Positions 1-4,919 of a stretch of DNA of 11,342 nucleotides are shown here, in pieces. Source of the stretch: Bacteroidota bacterium (GTDB taxonomy: Bacteria; Bacteroidota; Bacteroidia; Bacteroidales; VadinHA17); the NCBI GenBank assembly GCA_022711195.1, contig JAKLFN010000056.1:1-11342 (forward strand), read 5' to 3'. Position 1 is the stretch's first letter; every line of letters begins with the position of its first letter. The notes under the pieces were generated by a model. The model did no database searches and had not been told where the DNA came from. It worked only from the letters and a program-made list of their open reading frames with translations. The position numbers and the translations under genes are program-made.

Positions 1-732
1 TTTAAGAGTCTGTTCTGCCACCGTCAGCATTCCTCCGGTCCCGCAGGCGCCGTCATAGAGAAGGTAGGTACCAGATTCGATTTTATCAGCCACCGGCAGG
101 AAGATCATCTTTGCCATCAGCTTTATCACATCGCGGGGAGTGAAGTGTTCCCCGGCCTCTTCGTTGTTTTCCTCATTGAACCTCCTGATCAGCTCTTCGA
201 AGACTAGTCCCATGGAATGATTGTCCAGTCCGGGCAGCCTTACATTGCCTTTTGCATCGAGCACAGGTTCAGGGCTCAGGTTGATTTCAGGGTTGGTGAA
301 TTTCTCAATCACAGAGCCCAGGATATCTGCTTCGGACATAGTTGGGATCTGGTTGCGGAACTTAAATTTATCGAGGATCTCCTGGACATTGGGAGAGAAG
401 CCGTCGAGGTATGCTTCGAAATCGGCCTTAAGCTTCTGCCGTGATGTGGATGCTTTAAGATCCCGGAGCAAAAAAGGGCTCGTGTTATAGAATGCCTGTT
501 TTGCAGTTTGCCGGAGGGCAGGATCCTGGTTCACAACCTTCGCCTTATCGAGCTGTTCCTTGAGTTTAAGAACATCTTTTTTTGTAGGTTCAAGGAGTGC
601 GTCGATTCTGCGGATGACTATCATCGGGAGGATCACATCGCGGTATTTGCCTCTTACATAAACATCGCGGAGGCAGTCGTCGGCGATGCTCCAGATGAAA
701 TTGACTATCATGTTGTGCTGGGAGAGATCCAT
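1..732 (-). CDS. hsdM: Type I restriction-modification methylase HsdM, N-terminal part (runs off left edge)
   Basis: The minus strand is open from an ATG at 732 to the window edge, giving 244 residues. It begins MDLSQHNMIVNFIWSIADD, the typical start of HsdM. The helical HsdM N-terminal domain covers roughly residues 1-140. The later stretch EEAGEHFTPRDVIKLM (about 193-208) is the usual entry into the N6-adenine methylase fold, and the SAM-binding motif I reads YDGACGTGGM at about 226-235. The catalytic NPPY-type motif lies beyond the edge. In the family, HsdM methylates adenine in the host recognition site and joins HsdS and HsdR in the cytoplasm. The gene is only 22 bp downstream of a SecB-like chaperone gene on the same strand and has no clear promoter of its own, so co-transcription with the TA-chaperone module is likely. 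No strong Shine-Dalgarno is seen. Identity is secure; completeness and the partner genes are not visible. Confidence 0.93.
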   Translation of the reverse strand, partial: MDLSQHNMIVNFIWSIADDCLRDVYVRGKYRDVILPMIVIRRIDALLEPTKKDVLKLKEQLDKAKVVNQDPALRQTAKQAFYNTSPFLLRDLKASTSRQKLKADFEAYLDGFSPNVQEILDKFKFRNQIPTMSEADILGSVIEKFTNPEINLSPEPVLDAKGNVRLPGLDNHSMGLVFEELIRRFNEENNEEAGEHFTPRDVIKLMAKMIFLPVADKIESGTYLLYDGACGTGGMLTVAEQTLK

Positions 733-754
733 ATAGAATTATGATTAAGGTCTG

Positions 755-1225
755 TTACTTTTCTGTCTTAACTGGTGGCTTCTGAAGCAGATCCTTGAAT
801 TCCTGTATATTAACCAGTGGTAGGAGAATGTTTTGATACTCTGTTCCTGCAGTCAGACTTGCGATAATACCCCTGGCAGTTGAATAGCTGACACTTAACA
901 AAGTTATTAGCAGGTCATCAGGGATGTTAACCTGCTTGTTTTCATCCTCTTTAATAGTTTCTTCATAATCTTTAAGAATGAATTCGCAATTAACCACCGC
1001 TCCGAAAAGTTTGACTGGATTTGTTTCTTCTGCTCTTATCAGGAAGTCTGTAAGTACTATGACTGTGAGGATGCCTGAATTAATATTGAATCCGATCCGG
1101 AATCCTTTCCGGACTGCAATTTTTTCACCCTCAAGAGTACTGATCTTCAATCCTTCAAGGGAATTGATATAAGATGATGTCTTTCTTATATTCTGTATAT
1201 TGTATTGCATTAACTTTTCAGCCAT
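755..1225 (-). CDS. SecB-like chaperone of a toxin-antitoxin-chaperone (TAC) module
   Basis: With the ATG at 1225 the protein has 156 residues, close to SecB (155 in E. coli) and to the mycobacterial TAC chaperone. A beta-rich centre (about 40-90, including GFRIGFNINSGILTVIVLTD) is followed by a C-terminal helical part, STARGIIASLTAGTEYQNIL and then LPLVNIQEF. This lines up well with the SecB tail, where the pattern is ARECITSMVSRGTFP then LNLAPVNFDALF. I recognise the family from this pattern only. TAC chaperones bind the antitoxin, protect it from aggregation and proteolysis, and so control the toxin. The chosen ATG starts one base after the antitoxin TGA, which implies translational coupling. 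A GTG at 1264 would add 13 residues and overlap the antitoxin by 38 bp. A housekeeping SecB is less likely, given the TA neighbours and the divergent N-terminus. Confidence 0.72.
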   Translation of the reverse strand: MAEKLMQYNIQNIRKTSSYINSLEGLKISTLEGEKIAVRKGFRIGFNINSGILTVIVLTDFLIRAEETNPVKLFGAVVNCEFILKDYEETIKEDENKQVNIPDDLLITLLSVSYSTARGIIASLTAGTEYQNILLPLVNIQEFKDLLQKPPVKTEK

Positions 1226-1226
1226 A

Positions 1227-1688
1227 TCATGCAGCAATAAATCCTGTCTTGATTTTATCTTCACCGGAAATGATTGTAATTAACGTTGTCATTTCGTCTA
1301 ATGGGAGGTTGACATTTTCAAAGGATTTTTCAGGTTTGTATCTCAGCATTTCATCAGTCTGGCTTTGAATGTTTTTGATCTCATGAAACACTGTTGAAGC
1401 AGAGCTATTCAAATCCATCCCGATAAACTTATTAATGTCTACAAGCTGGAAATCAGGAACCTTGTTAATAGAGAGGCATAATTTCACAAGTGAATCTATT
1501 TTAAAATTGAGGTTCTTCCCGCTCAGTATCTGTGAAATCCTGCCTTTGGTTAGTCCCAATATTTCTCCCAATTGCTTATTCGAAATATCATTATCCTCTA
1601 TATACTCCATCAGGTCATTGAATATTTTGTTCTGAATAATTTCAGTCCAGTATTCGCTGCTTTTTAATAAATCTTCTCTTGTCAACAT
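1227..1688 (-). CDS. higA: XRE-family (HigA-like) antitoxin with a long C-terminal extension
   Basis: The ATG at 1688 gives 153 residues (MLTREDLLKSSEYWTEIIQN). A TTG four codons upstream is possible but weaker. Residues about 26-74 hold a Cro/C1-type helix-turn-helix: the segment NKQLGEILGLTKGRISQILSGK carries the recognition helix, followed by LVKLCLSINKVPDFQL. The remaining 75 or so residues are low in recognisable motifs and end KTGFIAA. In TAC systems the antitoxin C-terminus carries the chaperone-addiction (ChAD) segment that makes the protein unstable unless the SecB-like partner is bound, so this tail is the natural candidate (inference). The start overlaps the toxin stop by 7 bp, and the stop abuts the chaperone start. 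As the DNA-binding partner, the protein probably represses the operon through the palindrome at 2081-2100. The toxin-first order is the HigBA arrangement. Confidence 0.8.
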   Translation of the reverse strand: MLTREDLLKSSEYWTEIIQNKIFNDLMEYIEDNDISNKQLGEILGLTKGRISQILSGKNLNFKIDSLVKLCLSINKVPDFQLVDINKFIGMDLNSSASTVFHEIKNIQSQTDEMLRYKPEKSFENVNLPLDEMTTLITIISGEDKIKTGFIAA

Positions 1689-2077
1689 ACCTGGAAACAA
1701 TTTATGTATTCTGACTTAATTCTTCTTAATCTTGCTATATCATCTTTCTGATCATTCTTGCAACCTGCAAAAACTACAATTTGTCCGGTTTTATCTTTAA
1801 ATAAATAGACTCTGATATCATCCTTTTTTATCTCGAAGTCTTTGATTTTATCACTCTTTCTTCTTCCCTTTAATTCTCTGTACTTTGTCTTTGGCAGGAA
1901 TTTCAGGTTAGCAACAGAATCCATTGTAGCATAAATAACAGCTAATACTTTTTTTTCTTCCGGGCTTACAAATGACTTACAGAAATCATCAAAATCACAT
2001 TTGCCATCAATTTCGAGTTTAAAAAAATTGATCTTTCCCTTAACTTGTTCTATTCTCTTTAATGCAAATGTATGCAT
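1682..2077 (-). CDS. higB: RelE/HigB-like toxin of the TAC module
   Basis: A protein of 131 residues that begins MHTFALKRIEQVKGKINFFK. The C-terminal half has the RelE/ParE/HigB fold signature: a segment LPKTKYRELKGRRKSDKI (61-78), then DIRVYLFKDKTGQIVVFAGC (87-106) as the core beta strands, and a final helix rich in Arg and Lys (DDIARLRRIKSEYI). Family members are ribosome-dependent mRNA interferases, or gyrase poisons in the ParE branch. HigB-type mRNA cleavage is the better guess because of the toxin-first gene order and the SecB partner. The N-terminal 45 or so residues are longer than in minimal RelE proteins. It is the first gene of the operon, and its ATG lies three bases downstream of the 20-bp palindrome. 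No Shine-Dalgarno is visible. Catalytic residues cannot be assigned with confidence by eye. Confidence 0.8.
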   Translation of the reverse strand: MHTFALKRIEQVKGKINFFKLEIDGKCDFDDFCKSFVSPEEKKVLAVIYATMDSVANLKFLPKTKYRELKGRRKSDKIKDFEIKKDDIRVYLFKDKTGQIVVFAGCKNDQKDDIARLRRIKSEYINCFQVC

Positions 2078-2080
2078 AAT

Positions 2081-2107
2081 AGTTTAGTTATAACTAAACT
2101 TTGTCAA
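2081..2107 (-). promoter_or_regulatory. Operator/promoter of the TAC-hsdM operon
   Basis: Positions 2081-2100 form a perfect 20-bp palindrome with arms AGTTTAGTTA and TAACTAAACT and no spacer. It ends three bases before the toxin ATG. On the minus strand a TTGACA hexamer lies at 2107-2102, directly against the palindrome, so a bound antitoxin dimer would cover the promoter. The -10 element is unclear (AACTAT at 2084-2079, at a 17-bp spacing, is only a partial match). Autoregulation by the XRE antitoxin is inferred from this position. Confidence 0.7.
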
Positions 2108-2263
2108 TTTTTTTCTCCCGGTATAAATAGCTTTCCTGCAGAATCCCCCTTGACTATACACAAAGAGATTATCAAATTTAACGATAATAATCTTTTTACA
2201 AGAGGAATAATTGCCAGTTTATGGTTCTTCTACTGCAATAAAAAACTCATTTGTCTCTGCTGA
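2108..2263. other. Intergenic region upstream of the TAC operon
   Basis: No convincing gene is seen. The reading frame open here on the plus strand has no recognisable content. An AT-rich inverted repeat (AGATTAT at 2166-2172, ATAATCT at 2187-2193), followed on the plus strand by a T-run, could form a weak hairpin. No gene points into it, so a terminator role is doubtful. Confidence 0.4.
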
Positions 2264-2690
2264 GTTACCGGGGTATGGACTTTGGGGGAGGAGTTAGTGG
2301 ATTTGTTAGTTTCCCTTCCAGACTCAAAAGAACTCACCGGAATCAAATGCTTTCTTGAAGGCCAATACCTGATAATGAGCACCGATAAACGCTATCGAGG
2401 AGTATCCTGAATTTTTGAAAAAATTCATTGCTCCTTTGCCAAGAGGAAAGGACTTTGAGATTGAGATTCTTGTATGGAAGCCAACTTCGTTAAATTAGTA
2501 CTGAATTCCGCCTGCCAGGAAACGGTCTAATTGAATAGGTAATACAAAACAGCGAAGAATTTGAAGATCTTGCCGGTAAGAGTCAGTGGCTAATATTATT
2601 TACTTCTTTATTGGGTTCCCAATTAGAGCAGATTAAAAGCACACAGCATCAGTTCAGGATTCTTAGGAACCGAAAGTTAGTGTGAGAGTG
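2264..2690 (+). pseudogene. Decayed coding remnant with frameshifts, unrecognised
   Basis: Several protein-like stretches follow one another in different frames without proper starts. Positions 2264-2410 read EELVDLLVSLPDSKEL then TGIKCFLEGQYLIMSTDKRY before a stop. Positions 2379-2498 in another frame read AIEEYPEFLKKFIAPLPRGK then DFEIEILVWKPTSLN. From about 2501 a third stretch reads TEFRLPGNGLIE, a stop, then VIQNSEEFEDLAGKSQWLIL and on to a stop near 2687. The balanced amino-acid composition and the hand-over between frames suggest one or two small genes broken by indels and nonsense changes. I do not recognise the family. The remnant lies between the TAC operon and the ssrA fragment and marks the region as decaying accessory DNA. 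Confidence 0.35.
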
Positions 2691-2725
2691 AGAGCGAGAT
2701 TGAGAAAAAAGAGCGACAGTGCTCG

Positions 2726-2776
2726 CTGGTGGCGGGGGTGTTCGCTCCGCTCACCGTCCCTGGGCTCCAGTACTGC
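2726..2776. repeat. Left copy of a direct repeat flanking the hipBST segment
   Basis: A segment containing GGCGGGGGTG, then CACCGTCCCTGGGCTCC and ending AGTACTGC. It is clearly related to 4583-4633, which has GGCAGGGGTG, then GCCGTCCCTTAGCTCC and ends GGTACTGC. The last 23 bases differ at only three positions; the middle is looser. In the right copy this sequence trails the GIY-YIG remnant. Here it runs straight into a fragment of ssrA, so this copy looks like a deleted version of the same locus. Confidence 0.6.
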
Positions 2777-2897
2777 TTGATTTTCGTGACATATCAGCTG
2801 CAGAACAACCTAACATGTCCTTAGTCCCTGTTTGTTTTGCCGTCAGAGAGGGACCCTCATCAGACTAGCCCCGGATTGCGTGCGCCTCAGTATCGGG
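2769..2897 (-). pseudogene. Partial duplicate of the tmRNA gene (ssrA fragment)
   Basis: These 129 bases match 4981-5109 of the intact ssrA without gaps and with four mismatches (at 2772, 2792, 2838 and 2889). The fragment corresponds to about nucleotides 202-330 of the 391-nt tmRNA, the pseudoknot-bearing section after the tag. It lacks the tag reading frame and both halves of the tRNA-like domain, so it cannot work as tmRNA. It has the same orientation as the intact gene and lies 2212 bp away, on the far side of hipBST. Similarity stops abruptly at both ends. Confidence 0.9.
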
Positions 2898-2914
2898 GGC
2901 AATAGCCATTTTAA

Positions 2915-2934
2915 TTTACCGCCTTAGCAGTAAA
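2915..2934. promoter_or_regulatory. Candidate distal HipB operator
   Basis: TTTACCGCCTTAGCAGTAAA has inverted ends (TTTAC and GTAAA, 10-bp spacer) and starts with the same eight bases (TTTACCGC) as the site next to the hipB start at 3037-3055. Two similar sites about 120 bp apart ahead of a HipB gene fit cooperative autorepression, as known for the E. coli hip operator sites. This is inference from sequence similarity only. Confidence 0.4.
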
Positions 2935-3036
2935 TCAGTCTTATTTTATTAAGAAGTTAAGCAAAATGGCAATATATACTGTTATGACAGTAAATATTTG
3001 CTAATTGAGTGCCGTTTTTACAAGAAAATGCGTATA

Positions 3037-3055
3037 TTTACCGCTATAAGGTAAA
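3037..3055. promoter_or_regulatory. Candidate proximal HipB operator
   Basis: A perfect inverted repeat, TTTACC, seven bases, GGTAAA, ends three bases before the hipB ATG at 3059. HipB-type repressors bind spaced inverted repeats of this general form. A site here would overlap the transcription start region or the leader and give autorepression. A TATATTTA at 3033-3040 resembles a Bacteroidota -7 element, but no matching upstream element is at the right distance. Confidence 0.55.
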
Positions 3056-3058
3056 AAA

Positions 3059-3301
3059 ATGGTAAAGTCACAGGAATTAGCAGGAGTAATAAGGTTGCAT
3101 AGAAAGGCAGCCGGATTAAGTCGTGTCAGGTTAGCAGAAATGGCTGGTGTCGGTAAAACCGTGATTTATGATATTGAGAATGGTAAGGAATCTGTTCAGT
3201 TAGATACCTTACATAAGATCCTCAAAGTGCTGAACATAAGAATAGTACTAACAAGCCCTTTAATGGAGAACTTACAAAACAATGGAAATGAGAAAGGCTA
3301 A
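3059..3301 (+). CDS. hipB: HipB-like XRE antitoxin/repressor of a HipBST module
   Basis: A protein of 80 residues that is almost entirely one Cro/C1-type DNA-binding domain. Residues about 5-65 contain ELAGVIRLHRKAAGLSRVRL, then AEMAGVGKTVIYDIENGKES and the closing LDTLHKILKVLNIRIVL. Length and pattern fit short HipB proteins. HipB binds the operator and, with HipA-type kinases, forms the repressor complex. The ATG follows the inverted repeat at 3037-3055. The 3' end overlaps hipS by 20 bp, so translation is coupled. In the E. coli HipBST system HipB is the DNA-binding component while HipS neutralises the kinase; the same split of roles is expected here by analogy. The tail after residue 65 is polar and probably disordered. 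Confidence 0.85.
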   Translation: MVKSQELAGVIRLHRKAAGLSRVRLAEMAGVGKTVIYDIENGKESVQLDTLHKILKVLNIRIVLTSPLMENLQNNGNEKG

Positions 3302-3602
3302 GGTATATGTAAAAGGAATTGAGGCTGGAATTCTGGCTGAATTAAAACAAGGGAAAGGGTATACCTTTGAGTATCTTGAGGGATATGACGGCCTTGAAAT
3401 TTCAAGAACAATGCCAACAAAAGTAAAGGTCTATAATTTCAATGGATTTCCGCCATTTTTTGACGGTTTACTGCCAGAAGGAATCCAATTGGAGGGATTG
3501 ATAAAGATTAGAAAAATTGATAAGCACGATTATTTCTCCCAATTAATAGCTGTTGGAGAAGATCTGGTCGGAGTTGTGACAGTAAAAGAAATTATAGAAT
3601 GA
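3282..3602 (+). CDS. hipS: HipS-like protein (stand-alone HipA N-terminal subdomain)
   Basis: A protein of 106 residues corresponding to the N-terminal subdomain of HipA encoded as its own gene. Visible family features are the opening KAKVYVKGIEAGILAELKQG, the central PTKVKVYNFNGFPPFFDGLL followed by PEG (45-67), and the segment DYFSQLIAVGEDLVGVVTV (83-101), which matches the HipA pattern with a conserved Gly-Asp-x-Val-Gly. In E. coli O127 HipBST the equivalent HipS acts as the antitoxin of the separate HipT kinase. It overlaps hipB by 20 bp and hipT by 4 bp (ATGA), so the three genes form one translationally coupled unit. A second ATG two codons in is an alternative start. The alternative reading is a broken hipA, but the clean overlaps and proper stop and start argue for a genuine split system. 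Confidence 0.82.
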   Translation: MEMRKAKVYVKGIEAGILAELKQGKGYTFEYLEGYDGLEISRTMPTKVKVYNFNGFPPFFDGLLPEGIQLEGLIKIRKIDKHDYFSQLIAVGEDLVGVVTVKEIIE

Positions 3603-4531
3603 ACCGGTGTCCGATTGCCTACATACCTTGTGGAAATAGTCGTTACAGTACTCCAGGACTTAAACTCTTGTCAACTGAATTAGGATCTTTGAAAGACCTT
3701 GAATATACTGCCGAAGAGCAGAGAATAGAGGCTTATAATCGTGCATCAAAAATGTCGATTCAAGGCGTACAGCCGAAGTTAAGCGCGAAACTGAATATCA
3801 AAGAAGGAAAATTCGATATTGTTGACAAAGGTGGAAGATATATCCTCAAACCACAGCATCATTTGTATCCGGAAATGCCAGAGAATGAAGACCTGACTAT
3901 GAGACTTGCGGAAGAGATTGGATTGGATATTCCGTTACATGGCTTAATCTGGTCAAAGGACAACTCCTTAACATATTTTATAAAACGCTTCGACAGGAAG
4001 GGGCAAAATGATAAAGTTGCAGTTGAAGATTTTGCTCAGTTGGCTGGTTTAAGCAGGGATACAAAGTATGAATATAGCATGGAAGGGATTGTTAAGCTGA
4101 TAGATGCATATTGCACTTTCCCTGCAATTGAGAAAATAAAACTTTTTAAACTGGTAGTATTCAATTATCTGATTGGTAATGAAGATATGCATCTTAAGAA
4201 TTTCTCCATTATCACTTTGGGCAATAAGGTAATGCTATCTCCTGGTTATGACCTTGTAAATTCAACAATTGAATATAAGAATCCGGTGGAAGAAATTGCC
4301 CTGCCCCTGAAGGGTAAGAAGAAGCATTTAACACGAAGTATACTGGTTGACTATTTCGGAGTAGAAAGATGTGAATTAACTGCCAGGAGCATTGAAAAAA
4401 TTCTAGAGAAATTCTCCTCATCAATTCCCAAATGGAGAGAACTGATTGATATTAGTTTTTTATCAAAAGATATGAAAGCGAAATATCATAGTTTGCTTGA
4501 GAGCAGACTTGGGAAGATGGGAATATCTTAG
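3599..4531 (+). CDS. hipT: HipT-like serine/threonine kinase toxin (HipA C-terminal kinase core)
   Basis: A 310-residue HipA-family kinase lacking the N-terminal subdomain, which the upstream gene supplies. Kinase elements in order are the Gly-rich loop MSIQGVQPKLS (52-62), the probable ATP-contact lysine in YILKPQ (K84), the segment YFIKRFDR (126-133), the catalytic loop NYLIGNEDMHLKNFS (189-203) with catalytic D196 and N201, and the metal-binding GYDLVN with D218. All key catalytic residues appear present, so the enzyme should be active. Family members phosphorylate aminoacyl-tRNA synthetases (HipA: GltX; E. coli O127 HipT: TrpS) and stop growth; the substrate here cannot be read from sequence. 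The Gly-loop has Ser-Ile-Gln where the E. coli HipT loop has two serines (Ser-Ile-Ser), leaving one candidate autophosphorylation serine (S53). The start overlaps the hipS stop by 4 bp. Base composition is more A/T-rich than the genes right of ssrA. Confidence 0.88.
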   Translation: MNRCPIAYIPCGNSRYSTPGLKLLSTELGSLKDLEYTAEEQRIEAYNRASKMSIQGVQPKLSAKLNIKEGKFDIVDKGGRYILKPQHHLYPEMPENEDLTMRLAEEIGLDIPLHGLIWSKDNSLTYFIKRFDRKGQNDKVAVEDFAQLAGLSRDTKYEYSMEGIVKLIDAYCTFPAIEKIKLFKLVVFNYLIGNEDMHLKNFSIITLGNKVMLSPGYDLVNSTIEYKNPVEEIALPLKGKKKHLTRSILVDYFGVERCELTARSIEKILEKFSSSIPKWRELIDISFLSKDMKAKYHSLLESRLGKMGIS

Positions 4532-4582
4532 TGTCCGCTGCGGAAATTGGATTTCATGCTTTTCTATAGATCCGAAGTTGGT

Positions 4583-4633
4583 ACTGGCAGGGGTGCCTCA
4601 CTTCGTTTGGCCGTCCCTTAGCTCCGGTACTGC
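4583..4633. repeat. Right copy of the direct repeat flanking hipBST
   Basis: Related to 2726-2776 in the same orientation, with the final block ending CCGGTACTGC best conserved. It lies about 50 bp past the hipT stop and about 30 bp beyond the 3' end of the GIY-YIG remnant on the opposite strand, so it may be the trailer of that cassette. Together with the left copy it brackets about 1.8 kb that contains the ssrA fragment and hipBST. Confidence 0.55.
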
Positions 4634-4665
4634 AAATAGAAATCGATCACCATGCTGCGCATTGA

Positions 4666-4899
4666 TCAGATCAAATGTCTTTTTCTAAATGAGATTCCAG
4701 AGCCGGACTTCAAATATTTTTCGAGATAGATTGCTTTATACTTGTCAGTAAAAGCAACGAATGTGACAAGTTTCACAGGTCTCTTATCCTTTGTATAGTG
4801 TACTTTTCCTGAACTATATTCAAAAAGTCTTCTTTGGATATCAGATGTACGACCTACATAATGAGAATCATATATGAAAGAGAAAGCCCGCCTTCGCAT
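4666..4899 (-). pseudogene. 5'-truncated GIY-YIG nuclease-domain gene behind ssrA
   Basis: The minus strand encodes FSFIYDSHYVGRTSDIQRRL, then FEYSSGKVHYTKDKRPVKLV, then a block ending YLKSGSGISFRKRHLI. This is the pattern of small single-domain GIY-YIG proteins: the YVGRTSDIQRRL block, the SGKVHYTKDKRPVKL block and the EKYLKSG-FRKRHL end. The N-terminal strand with the GIY half is shortened: only three residues separate FIY from YVG, where the family has about ten. The only ATG in this frame outside ssrA (at 4899) lies inside the ssrA terminator hairpin, and without it the frame reads back through the tmRNA 3' end. I therefore treat it as a remnant truncated at its 5' end. Small GIY-YIG genes close behind tRNA-like genes are, as I recall, frequent in Bacteroidota. 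An expressed short protein cannot be excluded. Confidence 0.65.
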
Positions 4900-4914
4900 G
4901 AAGCTTCGGCGGGC
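4876..4914 (-). terminator. ssrA terminator hairpin, also a repeated hairpin element
   Basis: A GC-rich stem (GCCCGCC at 4886-4892 pairing with GGCGGGC at 4908-4914) with a 15-base loop begins six bases past the tmRNA discriminator base. On the minus strand it is followed by a T-rich run (TTTCTCTTTC, 4885-4876), as for an intrinsic terminator. The minus-strand core (CCGAAGC, short spacer, GCGAAGG) is also present in the hairpin at 7988-8013, so it may have been recruited from a dispersed hairpin repeat. Confidence 0.7.
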
Positions 4915-4919
4915 GAAGG

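Noticed and set aside
217..744. Three plus-strand open frames at the left end
   Set aside because: They are antisense to hsdM, whose N-terminal and motif I sequences are unmistakable.
2166..2193. AT-rich hairpin followed by T-run
   Set aside because: Weak stem, long loop and no gene reading into it; not called as a terminator.
2072..2263. Plus-strand open frame divergent from the toxin
   Set aside because: Starts inside the toxin gene, crosses the operator and has no protein-like features.
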